DNA of 64,000 bases. Origin: an uncultured Clostridia bacterium (GTDB lineage: Bacteria > Bacillota > Clostridia > Lachnospirales > CAG-274). The notes under the pieces are model-generated. The model ran no database searches and was not told the DNA's origin. It saw only the letters and a program-made list of their open reading frames with translations. Numbering within the stretch: the first letter of the stretch is position 1; every line of letters begins with the position of its first letter. Made by a program: the position numbers and the translations under genes. The DNA is taken from contig CALWSK010000005.1 in NCBI GenBank assembly GCA_944384195.1, positions 62,001 through 126,000 of the forward strand, read 5' to 3'. Below, piece by piece: positions 52,353 to 60,419 of the stretch.

Positions 52353-53303
52353 CTAATATACCTTTTGTAAGCTTATTCCATCATAATAATGCATGAGTAT
52401 TTCTTGATATGTTTTTCCCTCTTGTGCCATAAAGTTTGCTCCATACTGGCTCATACCCGCTCCATGTCCATATCCTTTAGTTGTAAAATCTATACTATTT
52501 TTAGTTTTATTTATAGTAAAATTAGTAGAACGAAGCCCGAATAATGTTCTTATTTCTCTTGCGCTTATATTTTTGCCACATATACTAACGTTTAATACAT
52601 ATCCCGCATCAGAACGCTTTCCTATTTGAAATGTTTCTATAATCTTATTTTTATCTAATCCATATTCTTTATTAATCTTATCTACTATTTGGCTATTTGG
52701 TATTGAAGTAGTATATACAAAATTTGGTGCTTTTTCATCTACCTTACTATCAACACTTTTTATATATGGTAAACTTTTTCCCCATATATTTTCAGATACC
52801 TCTGTTTGTCCGGCACTAGTAGAATGAAACACTGCTTCTATAGGCTCATTATTATAAGTCATAATCTCTCCTTTAGTACTATATACGGCATCTTTTACCT
52901 TATTATAATATGTATCAAAATTACTTCCCCATTTTTGTTTCATCTGCTCAACGCTATTATAGGCTTGTCCTATAGATTTATAATCTACTGGCTTATTTAT
53001 ATCATCAACCCTTTTATAAGCATATGTCCTAGCTGCTACTGCTTGGGCTTTTAATGCCTCTGTTTCAAAACTAATAGGCATTTCTGCTCCAACTACTCCT
53101 ACTATATAATCTTCAAAAACATTATTCTTAACATCTTTATTTTTTATTTCATCTTGTTCTACAAGTTCTATCTTATCTATAATTTCTTCTTTTTCTTCTT
53201 GGTTTTCCTTAAATCCACTAGCATTTATATAAACAACAATACTTGGTATTAAAAAAACTATAGAAATCATATATGAAAAATACACTAATAAGTTTTTCAA
53301 CAT
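52353..53303 (-). CDS. SpoIID/LytB-domain protein
   Basis: A 316-residue protein with an N-terminal membrane helix (about 2-28) and an external SpoIID domain. The catalytic region is VFEDYIVGVVGAEMP, with the Glu needed for cutting glycan strands in SpoIID, followed by ETEALKAQAVAARTYAYKR. The end carries GHGAGMSQYGANFMA. SpoIID is the lytic transglycosylase that drives engulfment with SpoIIP and SpoIIM; LytB-like amidase modifiers share the domain, so the gene symbol is left open. The frame opens upstream at 53351, but the ATG at 53303 has a TTGAGGTGATTTTT site. Confidence 0.88.
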   Translation of the reverse strand: MLKNLLVYFSYMISIVFLIPSIVVYINASGFKENQEEKEEIIDKIELVEQDEIKNKDVKNNVFEDYIVGVVGAEMPISFETEALKAQAVAARTYAYKRVDDINKPVDYKSIGQAYNSVEQMKQKWGSNFDTYYNKVKDAVYSTKGEIMTYNNEPIEAVFHSTSAGQTEVSENIWGKSLPYIKSVDSKVDEKAPNFVYTTSIPNSQIVDKINKEYGLDKNKIIETFQIGKRSDAGYVLNVSICGKNISAREIRTLFGLRSTNFTINKTKNSIDFTTKGYGHGAGMSQYGANFMAQEGKTYQEILMHYYDGISLQKVY

Positions 53304-53337
53304 AAAAATCACCTCAAAAAAATATATGCAAAAGTAC

Positions 53338-53368
53338 AAAAAAAATGCCAAAGGAAAACCTTTGGCAT
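53338..53368 (-). terminator. Strong intrinsic terminator upstream of the SpoIID gene
   Basis: Stem ATGCCAAAGG / TTTT / CCTTTGGCAT followed on the minus strand by T8. It lies only about 35 bases before the SpoIID ATG, so it must end a separate upstream transcript or act as an attenuator. Confidence 0.85.
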
Positions 53369-53496
53369 AAGTAGATAAAATCTACAGATTATTTTTAGTA
53401 TTGCTTTACAATAATTTGTTGTTAGGGGGTAATACAATATACTTAACTTCTTGTTAAAATATATTCATAGGTTAGTAAATTAATATTGCTAACAAC
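53345..53496 (-). ncRNA. Candidate small RNA between yajC and the SpoIID gene
   Basis: On the minus strand a promoter-like pair, TTGAAT (53528-53523), 17 bases, TATTAT (53505-53500), precedes about 150 bases without a usable reading frame that end in the strong terminator at 53368-53338. Inside, GTTGTTAG (53496-53489) can pair with CTAACAAC (53425-53418). Between them lies a TTAAC-AAGAA-GTTAA hairpin extended by AATATA/TATATT, and a GTAGAT-TTT-ATCTAC hairpin precedes the terminator. The expected transcription start near 53493 would trim three bases from the closing stem. It matches no RNA family that I recognise. It could also be a regulated leader of the SpoIID gene. Confidence 0.4.
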
Positions 53497-53537
53497 TAAA
53501 TAATACAACAAAATTAATAGGAATTCAAGTAAAAAAT

Positions 53538-53587
53538 ACTAAAAAAATAGGATTTGTTAATTTTGCATAACAAAGCCTATTTTTATA
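53538..53587 (-). terminator. Intrinsic terminator after yajC
   Basis: Hairpin with AAAAATAGG, one mismatch, TTTGTTA and their complements around an 8-base loop (53543-53585). On the minus strand it is followed by a T-rich tail. Confidence 0.7.
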
Positions 53588-53615
53588 GAAATATTATAAA
53601 CAAAATATATAATTA

Positions 53616-54056
53616 TTACTCTGTTTTACCTTTATTTTCTTTACTTTCTACTTTTTCCACATTAGCAACTTTAGAAAAATTAGGTTCTCCTTTTGCTACA
53701 ATTCTTTGTTTTACAACAGGAATTAAAACAGTTTTATTAGAGCCAAACTCTATAGTAAACACTTGGTCTGATATATCAGCTACTTTTCCATACATACCGC
53801 TATCTAATAAAACCCAATCACCAACTTTAATTTGAGATTGAAGTTCTACCATTTTTTTCTCACGTTTTTTCTGTGGTCTTATACCTATAAAATAAAAAAT
53901 TAAAACTATAAATAAAATATAAACTACAAGTCCAAGAGGAGTAGCAAAAAAGCCTAAACCACCGCCACTACTTGTCGCTTCTGTAGCCGCGCTTGTCGCA
54001 TTTGCAGCCGCATTTGAGCCTCCTGTAATAACTGTATTTAAAAATAAGTATTTCAT
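53616..54056 (-). CDS. yajC: Preprotein translocase subunit YajC
   Basis: A 146-residue single-span protein that associates with SecDF in protein export. An unusually long Ala/Gly/Ser-rich N-terminus (about 12-35) precedes the membrane helix (about 40-62) and the family signature FYFIGIRPQKKREKKMVELQSQIKVGDWVLLDSGMYGKV. The C-terminal tail is highly charged. AGGAGGTGTTATT is an ideal ribosome site. secDF and tgt/queA, the common neighbours, are not present. Confidence 0.93.
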   Translation of the reverse strand: MKYLFLNTVITGGSNAAANATSAATEATSSGGGLGFFATPLGLVVYILFIVLIFYFIGIRPQKKREKKMVELQSQIKVGDWVLLDSGMYGKVADISDQVFTIEFGSNKTVLIPVVKQRIVAKGEPNFSKVANVEKVESKENKGKTE

Positions 54057-54121
54057 AATAACACCTCCTATATTAAAATCAGGCTTTGCCCATTAAATAA
54101 ATTATATAATAATATAAATAT

Positions 54122-54733
54122 TTAGTCAACACTTGTATCTAAGTATGTATTAGGCACTTGCCCATTAAACACTGTATTTAATAACATTAGCTTTCTTGAT
54201 ATATCTATATCCTTTTTATACATAGGATTTATTATACTTACACTAGCTTCCACATTTAAATAGGCCTGAAAATTTATCTGGTTTATTCCTACTGACTGAA
54301 AATTTGTCTCATAATCTACTTTAGCATCTCCTATAGAACTTATATATACCGTAAAAGACGGTCCAAGTTCAGAAAAAGCACTTATCCCAGAAAATACTCC
54401 TACTGGCATTTCTATTTTTGTATCATTAATATTTTTTAACCTATTTGAAAGCTCTAAAGATATTAAAGAACATATCCTATTTATAAGCATTGTATCTACT
54501 TCAAGATATATATTATTTGTTTTACTATCTGTTGTTTTTATAAAAAAATCTGAAGTTGAAAGATTTTCATCTTTTATAACCTTTTCCACGCTTTTACTTA
54601 TTTCTTGACTTATCATATTTGTAGCATATTTTTGGCTTACCTTGATAGCAGTAGGCAATACCTCTTTTTCAAATTGTAAAGCAAAAAAATATATAAATCC
54701 TACTATTATTGCTAAAATTAAAAGCACAAACAT
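54122..54733 (-). CDS. yunB: Sporulation protein YunB, probable 5' frame problem
   Basis: 203 readable residues of a YunB-type sporulation protein: a membrane helix at the start (about 2-20), FEKEVLPTAIKVSQKYATNMIS, and the conserved IEMPVGVFSGISAFSELGP. The ATG used here (54733) has no ribosome site and begins inside the helix. Upstream, AGGAGGTAAAA-ATG (ATG at 54789) is an ideal start followed by a Lys/Arg-rich leader as in homologues, but an A9 run (54780-54772) puts it one base out of frame. One extra A would join them into about 222 residues. The family call is good; the true start depends on slippage or a sequence error. Confidence 0.8.
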   Translation of the reverse strand: MFVLLILAIIVGFIYFFALQFEKEVLPTAIKVSQKYATNMISQEISKSVEKVIKDENLSTSDFFIKTTDSKTNNIYLEVDTMLINRICSLISLELSNRLKNINDTKIEMPVGVFSGISAFSELGPSFTVYISSIGDAKVDYETNFQSVGINQINFQAYLNVEASVSIINPMYKKDIDISRKLMLLNTVFNGQVPNTYLDTSVD

Positions 54734-54858
54734 ATTTAACTTAAATTTTTTTCTTTTTGTAAATTTTATTCTTTTTTTTTACATATCATTTTTACCTCCT
54801 CATTTTATTACAATAATATAAAATTTTTATTTTTATACTTTATTAATTTATTTATATT

Positions 54859-54867
54859 TGGTATAAT
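54859..54867 (+). promoter_or_regulatory. Extended -10 promoter of the penicillin-binding protein gene
   Basis: TGGTATAAT (54859-54867), 26 bases before the ATG. The -35 region is weak. Confidence 0.5.
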
Positions 54868-54892
54868 ATATGCTTGAAAAGGAGTCGATTTA

Positions 54893-57754
54893 ATGAGTCA
54901 ATTAAATAATAATAATAATAATCAAAGACAAAATAATGTTAAAGGCCCTAGAACGACTAATAATATAAAGCAAAATCCTCCACCTAAAGATAATCCTAAA
55001 GGTAAAAAGAAATCTTCTAAAAAGAAAAAAAAGAAAAAAGGTAAATTTAAACGTACTTGCCTAGGATTTCTTCTTACTATGATTATAGTTACTGCTATGA
55101 TAGGTGGTATAGGGGCTGGTATCTTTGTAAAAATAATACAAAATGCACCAACTCTTGACCTTATCTCTATTGAGCCTAATGTTTATACCTCTATAGTGTA
55201 TGATAAAAACGGTGTAGAATCTGACCGCTTTCACGGAAAAGAAAACAGAGAATATGTTCCCCTAAATGAAATATCTCCTTATCTTCAAAACGCTATAGTA
55301 TCTGTAGAAGATGAAAGATTTTATAGCCATTTTGGTATAGATATAAAAGGTATAGTAAGAGCCGGTGTTACTGCTATTAAAAATGCTATCACTGGAAGCT
55401 CTGGTGTACAAGGTGCTAGTACTATAACTCAACAGCTTATAAAAAATAATGTTACTAAAGTTACTAGAAACTCTATAGTTACCAAAATACAAGAGCAATA
55501 TCTTGCCGTAGCATATGAAAAAGAGCTTGAGAAAAAACTAGGTAGCAAACAAAAAGCAAAACAATACATACTAGAACTATATCTTAATACTATAGCTCTT
55601 GGCCACGGCTATAATGGGGTACAAGCTGCATCTCTTGGATATTTTAATAAAGATGCAAAAGACTTAACTCTTGCCGAAAGTGCTTGTATAGCCGCTATAA
55701 CTAACAACCCTTCTTTGTACTCTCCAAGGACAAATCCAGAAAATAACAAAAAAAGGGTAACTAAAATTTTAAACCATATGATAGAACAAGGTATGATAAC
55801 ACAAGCCCAATATAACGAGGCTATGGCAGAAGATATCTACTCTAAAATATCAGATGGAAATGCTAAAAAGAAAGTAGAAGGTAATGTAATACACGGTTAT
55901 TTTGAAGATGCTTTATTTGAACAAGTATCTAAAGACCTTCAAGATAAACACAATATAAGCGAAGCTCAAGCAGTAAACCTTATATATAATGCTGGATTAC
56001 AAATATATTCTACAAAAGATCCAGCTATACAAAAAATAGTAGAAGATGTAATAACAAATGACGACAACTTCCCTAATGTTGTATATAAATATGATGTTAC
56101 TTATACTGTTTCCGTAGAAGACTCTTCTACTGGAAAGCAAAAACATTCTGAATATAGAAAATTTGTAAAGACAAAAGAACAAGGTGAACAGTTTGTTGCC
56201 GATAAAAAAGCAGAAATAGAAAAATCTCTTACATCTACTCAAAAAATTATAGCAGATAGAGTAGATTATTCTACACAGCCTCAAGCTTCTATGGTTATAA
56301 TAGACTATAAAAATGGCTATGTAAATGCTCTTATCGGTGGAAGAGATGAAAAAACTGTAAACCGTGGATTTAACAGAGCAACAGATGCTAAAAGACAACC
56401 CGGTTCTGTATTTAAAATATTAGCCGCTTATGCTCCTGCTATAGATACAAATGTTCTTATGCCAGGTAGCGTTATATTAGATGAACCTATCACTATAGGT
56501 AAATATAGCCCTAAAAACTGGTATGGTGAGGCTTACAGAGGTCCTAGCACAGTCCGTGAAGGTATAGAACAATCTATGAATATACTTGCAGTAAAAGCTA
56601 TGAATATGGTTGGTGTAGATACTGCTTATAAATATCTACTAAACTTTGGTTTTACAACTCTTGAAAATGATAATCACCTTTCAACTGCCCTAGGCGGTAT
56701 AACTTATGGTGTTACTCAAATGGAAGTTACAGCAGCTTATGCCTGTATAGCAAATGGCGGAAAATACTATGAACCTAAGCTATATACTAAAGTTTTAGAC
56801 CACGACGGAAATGTAATATTAGATAATACTAATAGAGAACCTAAACAAGTTTTAAAAGAAACTACTGCATATATGCTTACAGATATGATGGAAGATGTTG
56901 TTACTAAGGGAACAGGTACTGCTGCTAAATTTAAATCTATATCTATACCTATAGCCGGAAAAACCGGAACAACTCAAGATACTAGAGATTTAACTTTTGT
57001 AGGCTATACTCCTTATTATGCTGCTGGTATATGGTATGGATATGATAGATATGACAATGTTATTCCTAATATGTCTGCTAGAGTAGGTGGAAAAAGAGTT
57101 ATCCCTAACGAAAAAGACCATCTTGTGCTATGGCGAAAAGTTATGGAAGAAGTTCATAAAAACTTACCTAAAGCAAACTTTGGGCCAAGACCTAGTGGTA
57201 TTATAGACGTATCTATATGTTTAGATTCTGGACTTTTAGCAACAGAAGATTGCAAAAATGACCCTAGAGGAAATAGAGTTATTACTGATATGTTCCTTAA
57301 AGGTACAGAACCTAAAAAATATTGTGAAAAACACCAACTAATATCTATATGTAAAGATTCTGGAAAATTAGCCGGCGATTTCTGTCCTAAAGAAAGTATT
57401 ATAGTTAAATCTATTTACGATTTTACAGATGAAAATCCAGCTCCTACAGAAACTTGCGATATTCATTTAGAAGAAAATGTAATTATAGACCCAAATATCA
57501 CAGAATCTTCAACAGATTTACTAGAAAACACAGAAACAACTCAACATACAACAAATGAACCGGTTATAATTAATCCAAATCAAAACCATAAAGAACCTAC
57601 TAGTGTAGAAACAACATTTCCTAAAGAAATAGGAAATACTATACCTTCTACACCTCAAGAGCAGATAACAACTCAACATACAACTACAGAACAAACTACA
57701 ACACATGTAATAGTAGAAGAAACCGTAGGAGACCCAGTTTTTAACACTCCATAA
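54893..57754 (+). CDS. Class A penicillin-binding protein (PBP1A type)
   Basis: A 953-residue bifunctional peptidoglycan synthase. A Lys-rich cytosolic start and one membrane helix (about 56-82) precede the glycosyltransferase 51 domain (EDERFYSHFGID, catalytic Glu139; GASTITQQLIKN). The transpeptidase domain has the active Ser in SVFK (505-508), SMN (561-563) and KTGTTQ (690-695). After it come two short Cys-containing motifs (ICLDSGLLATEDC and ICKDSGKLAGDFC) and a Thr-rich disordered tail. The ribosome site is AAAGGAGTCG. It is a single gene with a terminator shared with clpC. Confidence 0.94.
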   Translation: MSQLNNNNNNQRQNNVKGPRTTNNIKQNPPPKDNPKGKKKSSKKKKKKKGKFKRTCLGFLLTMIIVTAMIGGIGAGIFVKIIQNAPTLDLISIEPNVYTSIVYDKNGVESDRFHGKENREYVPLNEISPYLQNAIVSVEDERFYSHFGIDIKGIVRAGVTAIKNAITGSSGVQGASTITQQLIKNNVTKVTRNSIVTKIQEQYLAVAYEKELEKKLGSKQKAKQYILELYLNTIALGHGYNGVQAASLGYFNKDAKDLTLAESACIAAITNNPSLYSPRTNPENNKKRVTKILNHMIEQGMITQAQYNEAMAEDIYSKISDGNAKKKVEGNVIHGYFEDALFEQVSKDLQDKHNISEAQAVNLIYNAGLQIYSTKDPAIQKIVEDVITNDDNFPNVVYKYDVTYTVSVEDSSTGKQKHSEYRKFVKTKEQGEQFVADKKAEIEKSLTSTQKIIADRVDYSTQPQASMVIIDYKNGYVNALIGGRDEKTVNRGFNRATDAKRQPGSVFKILAAYAPAIDTNVLMPGSVILDEPITIGKYSPKNWYGEAYRGPSTVREGIEQSMNILAVKAMNMVGVDTAYKYLLNFGFTTLENDNHLSTALGGITYGVTQMEVTAAYACIANGGKYYEPKLYTKVLDHDGNVILDNTNREPKQVLKETTAYMLTDMMEDVVTKGTGTAAKFKSISIPIAGKTGTTQDTRDLTFVGYTPYYAAGIWYGYDRYDNVIPNMSARVGGKRVIPNEKDHLVLWRKVMEEVHKNLPKANFGPRPSGIIDVSICLDSGLLATEDCKNDPRGNRVITDMFLKGTEPKKYCEKHQLISICKDSGKLAGDFCPKESIIVKSIYDFTDENPAPTETCDIHLEENVIIDPNITESSTDLLENTETTQHTTNEPVIINPNQNHKEPTSVETTFPKEIGNTIPSTPQEQITTQHTTTEQTTTHVIVEETVGDPVFNTP

Positions 57755-57758
57755 ATAT

Positions 57759-57792
57759 AAAAAGCTTGTAGATAAAATCTACAAGCTTTTTG
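57759..57792. terminator. Bidirectional intrinsic terminator
   Basis: Stem AAAAAGCTTGTAGAT / AAA / ATCTACAAGCTTTTT between the convergent PBP and clpC genes. Confidence 0.9.
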
Positions 57793-60249
57793 TTATATCT
57801 TATTAAATTTAAATTCTTCATCATAACAAATATTTAGCTTATCTCCAGATTGAAAATCTTTTTCTAAATATTTTTCTGCAAAAATATCTTCTATATTGCT
57901 TTGAATAGCTCTTCTTAAAGGTCTTGCTCCATAACTACTGTCATAGCCAAGCTCTGTTATTTTATCTATAGCTTTCTCATCAAAGCATAAAGAAATATTA
58001 AGGTTATTTTTAACTCTTTCTATTAGCTCCTCTAACATAAGATTTGCTATTTGTTTAACTTGTGCTTTATCAAGAGTATGGAACACTATAGTATCATCTA
58101 TTCTATTTAAAAATTCTGGCTTAAATACTTTTTTTACTTGCTCCATAACATTTTTCTTCATATCTTCATATTTTTTCTCTTGATTTTCTTTTGTAGCAAA
58201 ACCTAATTGTTTACTTTCTGTTATACTTCTAGCTCCAATATTAGAGGTCATTATTATAACAGTATTTTTAAAATCTACTTTTCTTCCCTTAGCATCTGTT
58301 ATATGTCCATCATCTAATACTTGTAATAAAAGATTAAATACATCTGGATGAGCTTTTTCTATTTCATCAAAAAGAACTACAGAATAAGGCTTTCTTCTTA
58401 TCTTTTCGCTAAGTTGTCCGCCTTCTTCATATCCTACATATCCAGGAGGCGCTCCTATAAGCTTAGCAGAACTATGCCTTTCCATAAATTCGCTCATATC
58501 TACTCTTATCATAGAATTTTCATCGCCAAAAAGTACTTCGCTAAGTGCCTTAGAAAGCTCTGTTTTTCCTACACCTGTTGGACCTAAAAATAAGAATGAA
58601 CCTATAGGTCTTTTAGGATTTTTAAGCCCTATTCTTCCTCTTCTTACTGCTTTAGCTATAGCTTTTACTGCATCATCTTGCCCTATTACTCTTTTATGCA
58701 AAATCTCTTCCATATTTCTAAGGCGTTCGCCCTCTTCTTCTTGCATTTTTTTAACTGGTATACCTGTCCAACTAGATATAACGTCGCATATCTCATCAAT
58801 AGTAACTACTTGGGCTTCTTTTATATTGTTATCTTTCCAAGAGTTTTTCTTTTCTTCAAGCTGATTTCTTAGCTCTTCTTCCTTAAGTTTTATCTCTCCT
58901 GCTATTTTATAATTTTCATTTTTTATAGCTTCTTCTTTCTCTTTTGATAAGTCTAAAAGTTCATCTTCTATAGCTTTAACTTCTGGTGGCATAGTAAATG
59001 TTGCAAGCCTAACTTTTGATGATGCCTCATCTAATATATCTATAGCTTTATCTGGCAAAAATCTATCTGTTATATATCTTGAAGAAAGCTTAACAGCAGA
59101 TACTATAGCTTCATCTGTTATTTTAACGCTATGATGCATTTCATATTTATCCTTTAAAGATTTTAACATTTTTATAGCATCTTCTTCTGTAGGTTCGTCA
59201 ACATTTACTGGTTGAAATCTTCTTTCTAAAGCCGTATCTTTTTCTATATATTTTCTGTATTCGTTTAGAGTAGTTGCTCCTACTATTTGTATTTCTCCTC
59301 TAGCTAAAGATGGCTTTAATATGTTAGAAGCATCTATAGCCCCTTCTGCTCCACCTGCTCCTATAATAGTGTGTATCTCGTCTATAAATAAAATTATATT
59401 ATTGCTATCTTTTACTTCTTTTAATAATTTTTTTACTCTATCTTCAAATTCTCCTCTATACTTAGAACCTGCCACAACAGAAGATATATCAAGGCAAACA
59501 ACCCTTTTATCTTTTAATATCTCCGGAACATCACCTTTTGATATTTTTTCTGCAAGCCCTTCTACTATAGCCGTTTTACCAACACCTGGCTCTCCTACAA
59601 GGCAAGGATTATTTTTTGTCCTTCTAGATAATATTTGTATAACACGCTCTATTTCCTTTTCTCTGCAATCTACTGGATCAAATTTATGTTCTATAGCAAG
59701 CTCTGTAAAATCTCTACTATATTTATCTAAAGTTGGAGTATTTCTATATCTTTTATTATTTGTATAAGGCTTTCCTATAGAATTTGCATTTTGATTTTCT
59801 CCTTCACCGAGCATAACCAAAATATCATTTAAAAGCGCTTGTGGACTTATATTTAAATTTTTTAATATCTTTATAGCAACGCTATCTCCATATATAGAAC
59901 TAGATTCTTTTATAAGAGCCATCAGAATATGTTCAGTCCCTATGTATCCTGTTCTCATAAGAAGGGCTTCATCACAACTCATATTTAATATACGTTTAAG
60001 CCTTGGTGTAAACTCTATAGCCCTTGTCATCTTTAAATTAGATATACCTAATATATTTATTATTTCATTTTCTATATTTTTGCTAGTAGCATTTTTCATC
60101 TCAAGCGCCTTGCTAGCAACACTATTTTTAACTTGAGAAAGAGCTAATAAAAGATGCTCTGTCCCTATATAATTATGATTAAAATTTGATGCATTTTTGC
60201 CCGAATTAGATATTACTTCTTCGGCTTTTTTTGTAAATTTTAATTGCAT
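57793..60249 (-). CDS. clpC: ATP-dependent Clp protease ATP-binding subunit ClpC
   Basis: An 818-residue AAA+ unfoldase working with ClpP. It has a double Clp_N repeat (1-145), first ATPase with GEPGVGKTAIVEGLA and LFIDEIHTIIGAGG, a UVR-type coiled segment (AIKNENYKIAGEIKLKEEE) characteristic of ClpC, and a second ATPase with GPTGVGKTELSKAL and LFDEIEKAHPDVFN. LGFATKENQEKK lies near the ClpP-contact region. AATAGGAGGCAAAATT precedes the ATG. The usual ctsR-mcsA-mcsB genes are absent here, and no CtsR tandem heptad was seen in the leader. Confidence 0.95.
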   Translation of the reverse strand: MQLKFTKKAEEVISNSGKNASNFNHNYIGTEHLLLALSQVKNSVASKALEMKNATSKNIENEIINILGISNLKMTRAIEFTPRLKRILNMSCDEALLMRTGYIGTEHILMALIKESSSIYGDSVAIKILKNLNISPQALLNDILVMLGEGENQNANSIGKPYTNNKRYRNTPTLDKYSRDFTELAIEHKFDPVDCREKEIERVIQILSRRTKNNPCLVGEPGVGKTAIVEGLAEKISKGDVPEILKDKRVVCLDISSVVAGSKYRGEFEDRVKKLLKEVKDSNNIILFIDEIHTIIGAGGAEGAIDASNILKPSLARGEIQIVGATTLNEYRKYIEKDTALERRFQPVNVDEPTEEDAIKMLKSLKDKYEMHHSVKITDEAIVSAVKLSSRYITDRFLPDKAIDILDEASSKVRLATFTMPPEVKAIEDELLDLSKEKEEAIKNENYKIAGEIKLKEEELRNQLEEKKNSWKDNNIKEAQVVTIDEICDVISSWTGIPVKKMQEEEGERLRNMEEILHKRVIGQDDAVKAIAKAVRRGRIGLKNPKRPIGSFLFLGPTGVGKTELSKALSEVLFGDENSMIRVDMSEFMERHSSAKLIGAPPGYVGYEEGGQLSEKIRRKPYSVVLFDEIEKAHPDVFNLLLQVLDDGHITDAKGRKVDFKNTVIIMTSNIGARSITESKQLGFATKENQEKKYEDMKKNVMEQVKKVFKPEFLNRIDDTIVFHTLDKAQVKQIANLMLEELIERVKNNLNISLCFDEKAIDKITELGYDSSYGARPLRRAIQSNIEDIFAEKYLEKDFQSGDKLNICYDEEFKFNKI

Positions 60250-60331
60250 AATTTTGCCTCCTATTAAATTATTTTTATTTATGTAAATTATAACCTGTTA
60301 TAAAAAATATATTCTATATTTTGGTATTTAT

Positions 60332-60360
60332 ATTATATCAATAGTAACTTATAAAGTCAA
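60332..60360 (-). promoter_or_regulatory. Sigma-A promoter of clpC
   Basis: Minus strand TTGACT (60360-60355), 17 bases, TATAAT (60337-60332), about 80 bases before the clpC ATG. Confidence 0.75.
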
Positions 60361-60390
60361 ATAATGCTAAATCTTATAGTTTTTAAATAT

Positions 60391-60418
60391 AAAAAGCCTG
60401 AGACATACCCACGCTTTT
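60391..60418 (-). terminator. Intrinsic terminator after the Zn/Cd ATPase gene
   Basis: Minus strand stem AAAAGC, one mismatch, TGGG / TATGT / CTCA, GCTTTT, followed by T5. It separates the metal ATPase operon from clpC. Confidence 0.6.
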
Positions 60419-60419
60419 C

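Noticed and set aside
60250-60360. CtsR or CIRCE heat-shock operator upstream of clpC.
   Set aside because: Only a single AAGTCAAAT-like word at the -35 box was seen, not the tandem CtsR heptads or the CIRCE inverted repeat.
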